Positions 1 to 7,834 are shown, numbered from the stretch's first letter. The stretch: DNA of 40,690 nucleotides from Deltaproteobacteria bacterium (GCA_019313825.1 JAFDAM010000011.1:1-40690), one strand, 5' to 3'. Program-made: numbers and translations. The notes: generated by a model not told the origin, from the letters alone.

Positions 1-174
1 CCCTTCACGCCGATAAAATATCACTCCAGAATCTTCCAGTTCTGGTCTCTTATAAAAAAACTTTCTTCGCGACCAGCCTAGTTTTGCCAATATACCAGGA
101 AGCGGGATAGCTATCTCTACCATAATATTCCTCGATCTTATCGTGCCTTCCAGCCTTTCTTCAATCGCTGCCAT
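1..174 (-). CDS. Partial small protein, possible helix-turn-helix, runs off the left edge
   Basis: On the minus strand an ATG at 174 is preceded by GGAGG at an 8-base distance and opens a frame that stays open for 58 codons to the window edge. The product begins MAAIEERLEG and contains the stretch LAKLGWSRRKFFYKRPEL. That stretch looks like the recognition part of a small helix-turn-helix protein of the kind seen in phages and integrative elements; this is an impression, not a family match. The gene sits about 400 bases from a truncated tRNA-Asp, and pairs of short direct repeats lie between, which fits an excisionase or regulator near the attachment end of an integrated element. The C-terminus is outside the window. 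The reading frame is well supported by its ribosome binding site; the function is not. Confidence 0.45.
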   Translation of the reverse strand, partial: MAAIEERLEGTIRSRNIMVEIAIPLPGILAKLGWSRRKFFYKRPELEDSGVIFYRREG

Positions 175-576
175 CTCATTTACCTCCAATCCCGCCGTTT
201 ACTCCAAAACAAACCGTGTACTAATCCGTGTACTAAAATATTTGCAAAATCAGCACCAAATCAGCACCAATGCTTTGTAACTATCTGATATTATAAAGTG
301 CCTAACGGGTTCGATCCCTGTTGGGATTAAAATATAGTGCGTAATCGTGCGCACCCCTATGTAACTTTTTGAAATCATTGGCTGGCTTAATAATGAAAAT
401 ATATCAAGCCAATACCTGACCCTGCATACTGCCCCGTGTAGTGTTATGTGGAACATTTTTTAAAAATATATGCAATATATGCAAAATTACACAAAATATA
501 CACGGAGCCATTTTTGTAAGTCCCTGATTTCCTTATATTCCAGCATATTACAAACCCCCTAATATTGGAACAGCAG
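175..576. other. Gene-free end of the putative integrated element
   Basis: No convincing gene is seen. An 11-base unit CCGTGTACTAA occurs twice (214-224 and 226-236), and ATCAGCACCAA occurs twice in tandem (249-259 and 260-270). Such paired direct repeats near an attachment site can be integrase or excisionase arm sites, which is inference. At 305-321 a 5-bp stem with a 7-base TTCGATC loop looks like an isolated tRNA T-arm, but nothing else of a tRNA surrounds it. Confidence 0.4.
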
Positions 577-622
577 CCTGTCACGCCGGAGGTCGCGAGC
601 TCGAGTCTCGTCGTCCCCGCCA
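577..622 (+). other. 3' half of a tRNA-Asp gene, probable attachment-site remnant
   Basis: The segment reads as the 3' half of tRNA-Asp. The anticodon loop CTGTCAC (578-584, anticodon GTC) is followed by the 3' anticodon stem strand, a 5-base variable loop, a T-stem GCGAG/CTCGT with the 7-base loop CTCGAGT (600-606), the acceptor strand CGTCCCC, discriminator G619 and an encoded CCA (620-622). The sequence upstream does not supply the acceptor 5' strand, a D-arm or a fully pairing 5' anticodon stem, so the 5' half is missing. Integrases commonly recombine at the 3' end of tRNA genes and leave such a half copy at the far end of the element. The element would then lie to the left. The T-loop has C where T54 is usual, consistent with decay. 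Confidence 0.7.
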
Positions 623-697
623 GTAAACAAAGGGCTAATGATTTACCAAAAGCCTTTTATATATTGCGTTTCAAGATTTACCGTCTTGAGCAATCAA

Positions 698-729
698 AAA
701 AGGAGTTGCAATGACCTGCAACTCCTTTT
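698..729 (+). terminator. Rho-independent terminator, probably bidirectional
   Basis: A perfect 13-bp stem (AAAAGGAGTTGCA at 698-710 with its complement at 717-729) closes a 6-base loop. It has A-rich sequence before and T-rich sequence after. It lies about 75 bases downstream of the tRNA-Asp 3' end, so it was probably the tRNA's own terminator before the insertion. Confidence 0.7.
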
Positions 730-910
730 CCATTTTTACAATGCTTTCCCCTCACTTTTCCCTCACACCAAAAAAGTGAATTGGTAATTTATCCCTCTTG
801 CAAGCTGTTCTCATTCAATCACAATTTCAATTCTCCTTAATTGACCAAAGCGCGCGAAATTTGATAAGGTTCTGATCGCATTATATAGTTTTAAGTGAAA
901 TCTAAAAAAA

Positions 911-1324
911 GCGAGTAATATTTTTAGAAAGGAGTAGCAACTTTTAATAGGCAGCAATCAATAAAACCCAGTAATGTCCGGTTAGGATTTTTCATTAATG
1001 ACATTTATATTCTAAAGATGGCCGGTGGGGGTCTCTTTTCAATGGCGAACGTGTTAGAAGTAAAACTATTATAAAAGGCGCCTGCCAGGCGGACGGAATG
1101 CTTCTCCGTTATTCAGACTCGTTCAGATCGGATAATATCCGAGGAAGCCCCCCGTCCGCCTCCTCCGGCTTCATGCGGATGCATTGCACATAATGCAGTT
1201 CGACCATGAAAAGAGACCCCCACAGGCCATTAACTTCCATATGCCGGCACTGCAAAATCCTAACCGGACATGACTGGATAAAAACGAAAATTCTAATGTA
1301 AGGAGTTGGTGTTTTATTACTCGC
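911..1324. repeat. Nested palindromic element, MITE-like
   Basis: Four sets of inverted repeats are nested around one centre. GCGAGTAATA (911-920) pairs with 1315-1324. An 18-bp perfect arm at 974-991 pairs with 1254-1271 and extends outward to about 23 bp with one mismatch. Bases 1018-1040 pair with 1208-1230 with one mismatch, and this arm continues inward through 1040-1050 with 1198-1208 apart from a one-base bulge. GGCGGACGG (1088-1096) pairs with 1152-1160. There is no reading frame for a transposase. The layout fits a non-autonomous transposable element or a large structured RNA. Confidence 0.6.
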
Positions 1325-1373
1325 GCCGGCCAGGTGCAGACTGAAAAATCTCTTTCAAAATGAAGGTGAAAAA

Positions 1374-2831
1374 ATGCCCAATATGTCCTGTAAAGAGTTA
1401 GTATCCGATTTTAATAGATATGGTGTAACTATAATTTCAGCGGAAATGGTTGCGGCTAGCAAAACTGTTCCCGGGCACTGTGATATTAGAGGAATGATGT
1501 TACCGGATATCAGTTTTACTGTAAAAATGCCCAGCAAGTGGAACAGAAGGTTTTACATGGTAGATGATACTGGTCCCCGGGGTAGTGTGAATCATAGGGG
1601 AATGGCATCGGTATTGGAAAAGGGTTACGCGACAGCAGCCTCTGACGGAGGGATAAAGAGTTATAGAAGCCTTGCATGTAATAATCGGCAAAAAAAGATC
1701 GATTTTGGTTTTAGGGCAGTTCATGAAACTGCTGTGACAGCCAAAGAGATCATTGAAGCCTACTATGGCAAGCCGCCTGCTTTTTCCTATTTTGTCGGCG
1801 CATCGTCCGGCGGGCGCCAGGCTTTAATGGAAGCGCAGCGATATCCAAAGGATTTCGATGGAATTGTCTGCGGGGCGCCTGTGCTGCACCTGACAGGTAT
1901 TCAGATGTGGGGAATATGGAAGGCCATGGCTTTATCAGGCGATGGTTTCATACCCCGTGAGAAGCTCCCTTTGCTGGCAAAGGCGGTCTATGAAAAATGT
2001 GATGGTATCGATGGCCTGGAGGATGGCCTTATTGATGATCCTCGTAAATGCGACTTTGATCCGGAGAAAGATCTCCCAAAGTGCCCTGGAGATGTGGATG
2101 GCCCGGATTGCTTTACCTCCGCCCAATTGGAAGCGTTGAAAAAGATTTACAGTGATTTAAGGAACTCCAAGGGGGAATTGCTTTTCCCGGGGCAATCCGT
2201 AGGCGCTGAGATCGAGGGGCAGCAACCAATGTGGATGGGGGTCGGTGAAGAGAGTAGTGGTTGGTACGGATGGATTGTTCCTTCTACTTCCCCCAGCCGG
2301 TATCTTGGGTTTGCACAGGATTTTTTAAAATATATGGCTTTTGAAGAGGACAATCCTGACTTTGACTGGAAATCCTTTGATTTTGATATTGATCCACCTA
2401 AAATGAAATATATTGCGTCGATTCTCAACGCCACCGACCCCGATTTATCTGCCTTTAAGGCTGCAGGTGGTAAGATGATCCATTATCATCATTGGGCAGA
2501 TACGGGTGTCCCTCCTCTTTTATCGATCAATTATTATGAGGAAGTTCTTGAATTAATGGGTAAAGAAACAATGGATTTTTATAGGCTGTATATGGTTCCC
2601 GGAGCGTTCCATGGTAGCCCAGGAGTTGGTTGTGGAAATGTGGATTGGTTTACTCCTTTAGTTAATTGGGTGGAGAAAGGCATCGCGCCAGAGGAAATTA
2701 TCGGCTCGCGCATTGTGAAAAGCAAGGTTGTCAGAACTCGGCCTCTATGCCCGTATCCGAAAGTTGCCGGATACGAAGGTAAGGGAAGTATTGATGATGC
2801 TAGTAATTTTAATTGCGTAGAACCTGATTAG
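1374..2831 (+). CDS. Tannase/feruloyl esterase family hydrolase, no signal peptide
   Basis: 485 residues with the features of the tannase/feruloyl esterase family, alpha/beta-hydrolases that cleave esters of hydroxycinnamic, gallic or related aromatic acids. The nucleophile motif is GASSGGRQAL near residue 143. The acid lies in HHWADTGVPP and the histidine in PGAFHGSPG near the C-terminus. A metal-binding-like stretch, CDGIDGLEDGLIDDPRKCDF, matches the family's calcium site. Family members normally carry Cys just before the nucleophile Ser and just after the catalytic His, joined by a disulfide. Here those positions are Ala and Gly. Most relatives are secreted, but this protein starts at what would be the mature N-terminus (MSCKEL) with no hydrophobic leader, so it is probably cytoplasmic. 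Start ATG 1374 has AAGGTG upstream; ATG 1383 is an alternative. The substrate cannot be told from sequence. Confidence 0.8.
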   Translation: MPNMSCKELVSDFNRYGVTIISAEMVAASKTVPGHCDIRGMMLPDISFTVKMPSKWNRRFYMVDDTGPRGSVNHRGMASVLEKGYATAASDGGIKSYRSLACNNRQKKIDFGFRAVHETAVTAKEIIEAYYGKPPAFSYFVGASSGGRQALMEAQRYPKDFDGIVCGAPVLHLTGIQMWGIWKAMALSGDGFIPREKLPLLAKAVYEKCDGIDGLEDGLIDDPRKCDFDPEKDLPKCPGDVDGPDCFTSAQLEALKKIYSDLRNSKGELLFPGQSVGAEIEGQQPMWMGVGEESSGWYGWIVPSTSPSRYLGFAQDFLKYMAFEEDNPDFDWKSFDFDIDPPKMKYIASILNATDPDLSAFKAAGGKMIHYHHWADTGVPPLLSINYYEEVLELMGKETMDFYRLYMVPGAFHGSPGVGCGNVDWFTPLVNWVEKGIAPEEIIGSRIVKSKVVRTRPLCPYPKVAGYEGKGSIDDASNFNCVEPD

Positions 2832-2880
2832 ATTTTAAAGGAAAGGCACTCTATGTGGGTCAATGATGTGTTGTTGGTCG

Positions 2881-3672
2881 TCAAACTTTGCAGACTATGA
2901 CACTGGTATTGTCTTTGCCGCCGACAGCTAATGCGGCGTCTACCAAAAGGTTTGCAATATCATCTACATCATTGCCGGCTTTTAATATATCTTCGACCTG
3001 TTCCTCCGTGATCATATCAGTGAGGCCATCACTGCAAAGGATAAATATGTCATCTTTTTGCCGTTTATCCCATTCAATATCCGCCTCCACTATCGGATTA
3101 ATACCAATAACTCTCGTAATAATGTTCTTTGGTGGTTCATTACCAGTGCGCCCGGCTTTTTCCCATTCCGCATGAAGAGAATGATCTGTTGTAATGCATT
3201 TTAAAGTAGAATCCCTCCAGCGGTACAAACGGCTATCGCCAATATGGAACCACAACACATGATCATCCTGAACCAGGACCAGCCCTACAATAGTTGTCCC
3301 CATATATCGCTCAAGCTTAAGTTCCTGGTTGCGCTCGCACAAGAAGTTAGCTGTCTGCCCCACAGCCCTGAATATTATCGTGTAGAGACTCCCGATTTCA
3401 GGCGGCACACCTATCAAGGCGGTAACATCTTGCATCTCCTCTTTTATCACCTCAGGTTTCAAATGTTCCTGAAAGACTTTTATAACGGTCTGGCTTGCTT
3501 CAGCGCCTCGTTCATGTCCTCCCATTCCATCGGCAAGCAGCAGGACAAGCCCCGACTTGTCGAGCCATATGGAGTCTTCGTTCTCAGACCTTACACGTCC
3601 AACGTCTGAAATGCCGGTTGCAACAATATGTGAAGCGTTTACCTGAAAATTAACGCGACTGTCTGTTTCCAT
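2881..3672 (-). CDS. PP2C-family serine/threonine protein phosphatase
   Basis: A single-domain PP2C (PPM) phosphatase of 263 residues, which removes phosphate from Ser/Thr with two metal ions. All family motifs are present in order: VGRVRSENEDS, LLADGMGGHERG, MGTT, HIGDSRLYRW, RVIG, LCSDGLTDM and GGKDNTSVIV, including the metal-binding aspartates. There is no membrane segment or signal peptide. The frame extends 14 codons upstream to 3714, but ATG 3672 has AGGAG about 9 bases before it and leaves the usual short N-terminal lead into the domain, so it is preferred. No matching Ser/Thr kinase gene is adjacent, so the substrate is unknown. It converges with the esterase gene and follows the transporter gene on the same strand after 182 bases. 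Confidence 0.85.
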   Translation of the reverse strand: METDSRVNFQVNASHIVATGISDVGRVRSENEDSIWLDKSGLVLLLADGMGGHERGAEASQTVIKVFQEHLKPEVIKEEMQDVTALIGVPPEIGSLYTIIFRAVGQTANFLCERNQELKLERYMGTTIVGLVLVQDDHVLWFHIGDSRLYRWRDSTLKCITTDHSLHAEWEKAGRTGNEPPKNIITRVIGINPIVEADIEWDKRQKDDIFILCSDGLTDMITEEQVEDILKAGNDVDDIANLLVDAALAVGGKDNTSVIVCKV

Positions 3673-3854
3673 TTCATGGACTCCTAAGAGGGCATGTTTA
3701 TGAGTACATGGCACTCATGCTTGGTATTTAAACCCTTTTCACGCGCTTTTGTCAAATCCGAAAAACAAAATACAATTCAAATGAACAAATTAAATGTATT
3801 AGAATTTTCTAAACTAAACCGGATTCAAAGCTGTTTATAAAAAGGATATTTACA

Positions 3855-5087
3855 TTAATGATCTACCACTATCTTTTTTCTGGGACTTTTCATTATAACG
3901 GGGATTGAAAGGACCGCTGCCAATAAGCTGCATATAGCCACAACAATCAATTGGATCTTGTAAGATCCGAATTTTATAAAGAGGTAACCGCTCAACCATC
4001 CTGAAATTAACCCGGCCCATGCCTTAGCCGTATAGGTGATGCCATAATTAGTTGCTGCATACCTTGCGCCGTAATAATCTCCTATGGTGACTGGATATAA
4101 TACAAAAGGTGCCCCGCCTAGCAATGCAGCAATAAAAACTATAACTATAAAAAGTATAGGCCGATGGCCAAATAATACAAAACAAAATATGGCTATACTT
4201 AATAGTGTATAGAAAGTCACCATTGTTTTTTCTCTTCCGATCCGGTCGGAAACGGTTCCTGCCAGCACCCTACTTAATCCGTTCCCTATGGGAAAAAGAA
4301 AAAGCGTCAGACTGAAATAGGCGGCAGGGACATTAAATTCTTTAGCAATGATTTTCATTTGAGCACCAAACATCAAAACAATAGATACAGTCGCAATAAA
4401 TGAAAAATATATCAAGAACCATTGATAACTCTTCAGCATTTCAAATGGATGATAATCTTGCGATTCTTCTTCGGCTTTCATAGGGGTATCAATATTGCGT
4501 AATGCGCTTTCCTGCGGATATTTGAAAAACAGAGATAGGGGTATTAATATAATTATCATGAAGATGCCGATGTACATGAATGTTGTACTAACGCCCTTGG
4601 CTTCCAATAATCCTTGAACAATAAAATTAAAAACCGCGGTTCCCGCGCCAAAACCGAACACTACAAAACCCGTTGCGAAACCTCTTTTATCAGGAAACCA
4701 TTTTATAGCGCATGCCGTGGATATTCCATAAAGCACTCCCACACCAAGACCGCCTAAACCGTAAAATAAATACAGTATTAAAGGAGAAGAGGCATAGGAA
4801 GAAAGGATAAAGCCAATGCCAACAAGTGAGGAAGCCAGGATTGCCACTTTTCTGGGTCCCTTAGACTCGGATATAAAGCCCGACAGAGGCTGAATGAATG
4901 TTGCGGTGTAGGTGAAAATGGTAAATGTTAAACCAATTGTGGCCAAATCCCATTTGAAATTTTCTTTAATGGCATATGCAAATAAAAACCATGAATACTG
5001 GTATACACTAATAATCATCATAATGATAAAAGCCGCAAAGACGATAATCCATCGATATTTAGAGGTATTAACTTGAGTATCTGACAT
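3855..5087 (-). CDS. MFS transporter, oxalate/formate antiporter (OFA) family
   Basis: 410 residues with about twelve hydrophobic segments, typical of the major facilitator superfamily. The sequence GLGGLGVGVLYG followed by KWFPDKRGFATGFVVFGFG is characteristic of the OFA family, whose members carry oxalate/formate or other small carboxylates across the inner membrane. The loop GTVSDRIGREK after the seventh helix matches the repeated MFS loop motif. A cytoplasmic loop between the two halves is rich in acidic residues. The start ATG at 5087 follows AAAGGA. A small hairpin (GTCCC 5123-5127 with GGGAC 5134-5138) lies in the leader. The family is clear; the actual substrate could be any monocarboxylate or dicarboxylate, since many OFA members are uncharacterised. 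Confidence 0.8.
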   Translation of the reverse strand: MSDTQVNTSKYRWIIVFAAFIIMMIISVYQYSWFLFAYAIKENFKWDLATIGLTFTIFTYTATFIQPLSGFISESKGPRKVAILASSLVGIGFILSSYASSPLILYLFYGLGGLGVGVLYGISTACAIKWFPDKRGFATGFVVFGFGAGTAVFNFIVQGLLEAKGVSTTFMYIGIFMIIILIPLSLFFKYPQESALRNIDTPMKAEEESQDYHPFEMLKSYQWFLIYFSFIATVSIVLMFGAQMKIIAKEFNVPAAYFSLTLFLFPIGNGLSRVLAGTVSDRIGREKTMVTFYTLLSIAIFCFVLFGHRPILFIVIVFIAALLGGAPFVLYPVTIGDYYGARYAATNYGITYTAKAWAGLISGWLSGYLFIKFGSYKIQLIVVAICSLLAAVLSIPVIMKSPRKKIVVDH

Positions 5088-5584
5088 AAGGATCCTTTAT
5101 CGATTAGTTTGGTTGCTAAGAAGTCCCTTTTTCGGGACCAACTTATATGGAAATTGCCATTGTGTGTCAATGTAAAATACAGCTTATGATGTTGTGGCTG
5201 TATGTTTTCCGCCAGTAGAGAACAATGGTGGAAAGATAAATGAGGTGGAATTAAGGTCCCCATAAGGCCGGGTTGCCAAATAGAAGCAAAAAATATTTTT
5301 CTTTCCCAGTGAAAAATATTTAATTGTATGATATCATTGAAGACAAAAATTCATTGACTTTGAAGATTATTCGAAAAAATCGAACCAATTTTGAGTTACA
5401 AAATAACTTACTTTACAACCATTAACCTCCTTAAGGGAGGATATCTTATGGGAAAACACTTCAAAATGTGTAAACTTTATTCCTGACAGGACCTTGTTTT
5501 TCTGTTGGGAGTATTTTTTTCGTAAAAGCCAAACCTATTATAAGATTGAGTGGGAGTTTTAATTGCCTTAGTTAATTAGTTTCC
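5088..5584. other. Intergenic, no clear gene
   Basis: AT-rich divergent spacer between the transporter and the substrate-binding protein gene. It holds a short symmetrical sequence CCTCCTTAAGGGAGG (about 5427-5441) followed by a 12-codon frame that begins ATGGGAAAACAC. I do not call that a gene. No clear promoter could be fixed. Confidence 0.4.
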
Positions 5585-5758
5585 ATTCAGAAATGGCCCT
5601 TTTTCTTAGCCGAGCTCAGTCCCATCTCTTCGAGATGGGTTCCCGGGTTTACAATCTCAGCGTCAATCTGCGGGGCTGGTTGTGCGACGTACCACATGCA
5701 CGTCTCCGCCCAACCCCTTGATTCTCTTGACCTTGTAAAAAATTGCTCATTTCTGAAT
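5585..5758. repeat. Nested inverted repeat upstream of the substrate-binding protein gene
   Basis: ATTCAGAAATG (5585-5595) pairs perfectly with 5748-5758, and TTTACAA (5648-5654) pairs with 5733-5739. Inside are an 8-bp hairpin CCCATCTC/GAGATGGG (5621-5639) and GGTTG/CAACC arms. The layout resembles the palindromic element at 911-1324 but the sequence differs. It ends about 75 bases before the gene start, so it could be transcribed as part of its leader. Confidence 0.45.
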
Positions 5759-5832
5759 TGGGATCTAAATAATGACCATTTTTAGTTTATGGATGGACAT
5801 TAATTAACAAACTTATAAAGGAGGGATTGACA

Positions 5833-7386
5833 ATGAGAAGTGTACGCTTAATAAAACGACTTGGTATTTACTTGCTGGTGTTGACAGTCGCAGTTATTTT
5901 TATGGCGGGTTTTGTCGGGCAGGCGCAGGCTGAAGAACCCCGGTATGGCGGCATATTGAAAATCATTGATTTGGGCGGTCCAAGGGCACCAGGCTGGCCT
6001 TCGAGTTCTTCAGGCATGGAGATGATTGACCTCTATCCATGCCTGGAGCCGCTTACAAAACTCGATGAAAAGGGGGACCCATTTCCGTATCTTCTAACAT
6101 CCTGGGAGTATAGCTCTGACCTGAAGAGTCTCACTCTTAATATTCGCAAGGGTGTTAAGTTCCACGATGGTTCTGACCTTAATGCAGAAGCGGTCAAGAT
6201 GAATCTCTGGGAGCGAAAGGACGGCGTTAACGGCTGGGAACTAGCATCGATAGCATCAATAGATGTCATTGACGAATATACAGTGCGAATAAATCTTTCA
6301 GTATATAAAAACGTTCTTTTAGAGAGCTTTGCGAATTTTAACGGCCTTATGATTTCGCCGAAAGTGATTGAAAAGGCCCAGACTAAAAAAGGTAAAAAAT
6401 GGGCCAAAAAGAATCCTGTAGGGACAGGTCCCTTCAAGTTTGTGAGTTTTGAGCGCGATGTTATGATGAAATTTGAGAAGTTTGATCAATACTGGCAAAA
6501 GGGGAAGCCCTATCTCGATGGTATTGAGGCCCATTACATCGCCAACAAATTAACCCAGATTATGTCTCTCAGGGGGGGTGAGGCACATGCACTGTGGGAT
6601 GCAGTTGTTGACAAAGCGGTCGAACTTGAAAAAGAAGGATTTATAATTATAGGTCAACCGGTGAGTATGAGGGCAATAGCAGGAGATTCCGGCCACCCTG
6701 AATCCATCTTTGCTAATAAAAAGGTAAGAGAGGCCGTAGAGTATGCCATTAACAGGAAGGAGCTAACACGTCTCGGACATGGATGGTGGGAACCGGTTAA
6801 CCAGTATGCTTCCAAAAAAGCCAACGGTTATAACCCTGACTTAATAGGCCGTCCCTATAATCCGGAGAGGGCAAGGCAACTGCTTAAAGAGGCGGGATAC
6901 CCCAACGGTTTTAAGACCAAACTTATTGCGAGCGTTTCTGATCCAAGGGATGCCTTGGCCACAATACAGCGGGATCTCTTGAAAGTGGGCATTGATGTCA
7001 AAATTGAGATGTATGATTCAGGAAAGTTTTTTTATACAATGATTAAGGGCTGGAAGGACGGACTTTGTTTGTTCGGCCAGATGTCGCCCGTTAACCTTAC
7101 CCAGGAACTGAACAGCCTGTATATAAAAGGCGCTGCGCGTTTTCCCAATCTGTACAGACCAACAGCATTGCAGGAAACCCTTAGAAAAGCTGAGACAGTG
7201 CCTGATCTTAAAGAGCAAAAGAGTCTTGTTCAAAAAGCGATCAGGATTATGTCTGATGAGGCCGTGGTGATTCCCCTTTGGTCAAGGTCCGAGCTTTATG
7301 TCCTGCATAAATCGTTCCACAATCCGGGTTTCAATGGAGGCCGCCGCGGGCAATGGGAACCTGCCGGGGCATGGTTAAGCGAGTGA
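5833..7386 (+). CDS. ABC transporter substrate-binding protein, family 5 (peptide/nickel type)
   Basis: 517 residues, the usual length for a family-5 extracellular solute-binding protein (DppA/OppA/NikA type). The N-terminus has two arginine/lysine-containing turns, a hydrophobic core (LGIYLLVLTVAVIFMAGFVG) and an AQA cleavage site before EEPRYGG, a clear Sec signal peptide without a lipobox Cys, so the protein is periplasmic. The body shows family landmarks such as ...LTSWEYSSDLKSLTLNIRKG followed by VKFHDGSDLNAEAV, GTGPFKF, and VREAVEYAINRKEL. A TTG at 5827 opens the frame, but ATG 5833 sits 7 bases after AAAGGAGGG and is the likely start. No permease or ATPase genes follow; a terminator closes the unit, so the protein must serve a transporter encoded elsewhere. 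The ligand is not evident. Confidence 0.85.
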   Translation: MRSVRLIKRLGIYLLVLTVAVIFMAGFVGQAQAEEPRYGGILKIIDLGGPRAPGWPSSSSGMEMIDLYPCLEPLTKLDEKGDPFPYLLTSWEYSSDLKSLTLNIRKGVKFHDGSDLNAEAVKMNLWERKDGVNGWELASIASIDVIDEYTVRINLSVYKNVLLESFANFNGLMISPKVIEKAQTKKGKKWAKKNPVGTGPFKFVSFERDVMMKFEKFDQYWQKGKPYLDGIEAHYIANKLTQIMSLRGGEAHALWDAVVDKAVELEKEGFIIIGQPVSMRAIAGDSGHPESIFANKKVREAVEYAINRKELTRLGHGWWEPVNQYASKKANGYNPDLIGRPYNPERARQLLKEAGYPNGFKTKLIASVSDPRDALATIQRDLLKVGIDVKIEMYDSGKFFYTMIKGWKDGLCLFGQMSPVNLTQELNSLYIKGAARFPNLYRPTALQETLRKAETVPDLKEQKSLVQKAIRIMSDEAVVIPLWSRSELYVLHKSFHNPGFNGGRRGQWEPAGAWLSE

Positions 7387-7406
7387 GATAGGGTGGATTT
7401 ATAAGG

Positions 7407-7432
7407 GCCGGCTATCATAGCCGGCACTTTGT
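7407..7432 (+). terminator. Rho-independent terminator after the substrate-binding protein gene
   Basis: A perfect 8-bp GC-rich stem, GCCGGCTA (7407-7414) with TAGCCGGC (7418-7425), closes a 3-base loop and is followed by a T-rich run. It lies 20 bases after the stop codon and shows that the gene is transcribed alone. Confidence 0.8.
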
Positions 7433-7466
7433 TTTTAATTTATTCAGAATAAAGGAGAAAAAAGCA

Positions 7467-7495
7467 TTGACATTATATGAATTTTTTGTCATGCT
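7467..7495 (+). promoter_or_regulatory. Candidate sigma-70 promoter of the leu operon
   Basis: A perfect TTGACA (7467-7472) lies 45 bases before the start of the leucine leader peptide. With a 17-base spacer the -10 position reads CATGCT, a weak match. The placement is right for a promoter that feeds the attenuator, but the -10 element is not decisive. Confidence 0.4.
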
Positions 7496-7539
7496 ATTTG
7501 GCACATTTATTTTAAGATAAAGTAAGGGTTTAAGAAAAG

Positions 7540-7656
7540 ATGATACGAATTCACCAAAATATTTATAGCATTACCAGTAATAGCAGGGTAGAGCTACTCC
7601 TCTTACTTAGCCTTTTGGTGGTAAAAGGCAAACCACCAGGCCTGATGATGGAGTAG
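7540..7656 (+). CDS. leuL: Leucine operon leader peptide
   Basis: A 38-codon frame begins at ATG 7540 and ends at TAG 7654-7656. Codons 19-23 (7594-7608) are CTA CTC CTC TTA CTT, five leucines in a row using four different codons. They are followed by Ser, Leu, Leu, Val, Val, so the peptide reads ELLLLLSLLVVKGKPPG. This closely resembles the enterobacterial leu leader, where a leucine run is followed by a hydrophobic pair and a basic RGRP-like tail. Translation stalls here when charged leucyl-tRNA is scarce and lets RNA polymerase read into leuA. The stop codon lies just before the terminator hairpin, as attenuation requires. The ribosome binding site (AGGG, about 12 bases upstream) is weak. 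The peptide is regulatory and has no expected function of its own. Confidence 0.85.
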   Translation: MIRIHQNIYSITSNSRVELLLLLSLLVVKGKPPGLMME

Positions 7657-7715
7657 TATAATAAAAAGAATTCATACAAATCCGTTATCAGGCCGGGCCT
7701 GATAACGGATTTTTT
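7616..7715 (+). promoter_or_regulatory. Leucine attenuator: pause hairpin, antiterminator, terminator
   Basis: Three mutually exclusive structures are visible. A pause hairpin pairs TGGTGGT (7616-7622) with ACCACCA (7632-7638). An antiterminator pairs GGCCTGAT (7639-7646) with ATCAGGCC (7687-7694). A terminator pairs the 14 bases 7679-7692 perfectly with 7698-7711 around a 5-base loop and runs into TTTTATT. The 5' arm of the terminator contains most of the antiterminator partner, so the two cannot coexist. The first hairpin overlaps codons just after the leucine run of the leader peptide, so a ribosome stalled on those codons would free the 7639-7646 strand. This is the layout of ribosome-mediated transcription attenuation. 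Confidence 0.85.
7679..7715 (+). terminator. Attenuator terminator upstream of leuA
   Basis: A perfect 14-bp stem (7679-7692 with 7698-7711), loop CCGGG, and a downstream T tract. It is the terminating arm of the leucine attenuator and sits between the leader peptide and leuA. Confidence 0.85.
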
Positions 7716-7738
7716 ATTAAATAGCATGGAGTGATACT

Positions 7739-7834
7739 ATGAATACAACATATGACGGTAAAGAGAGATGTGCCGCAGGTCCCCATGAATCATGGGGTCT
7801 GCGGAGAGTCCTTATGGGAATGGCTTCTTGTTAA
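7739..7834 (+). CDS. Possible 31-residue small protein between attenuator and leuA
   Basis: ATG 7739 follows GGAG at a 7-base distance and opens a 31-codon frame ending in TAA at 7832-7834. The product begins MNTTYDGKERCAAG and ends VLMGMASC. It has two cysteines and no evident domain. The frame overlaps a strong interrupted hairpin (CCGCAG and CCCCATGA arms, about 7772-7804), so the region could equally be an RNA structure in the leuA leader with a fortuitous frame. The ribosome binding site and its position downstream of the attenuator are the only support for coding. Confidence 0.3.
   Translation: MNTTYDGKERCAAGPHESWGLRRVLMGMASC

Noticed and set aside
301-330. A tRNA T-arm-like hairpin (ACGGG/CCTGT with TTCGATC loop).
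   Set aside because: No D-arm, anticodon arm or CCA; it could be a chance match or a second tRNA scar.
5441-5495. A 12-codon leader frame after GGAGGATATCTT.
   Set aside because: The ribosome binding site is good but the frame is too short and carries no regulatory codon run.
7498-7520. TTGGCAC upstream of the leu leader as a sigma-54 site.
   Set aside because: No GC at the -12 position; a TTGACA lies nearby.
7540-7715. A T-box riboswitch in the leu leader.
   Set aside because: No T-box bulge sequence or specifier stem; a translated leader peptide explains the structure better.
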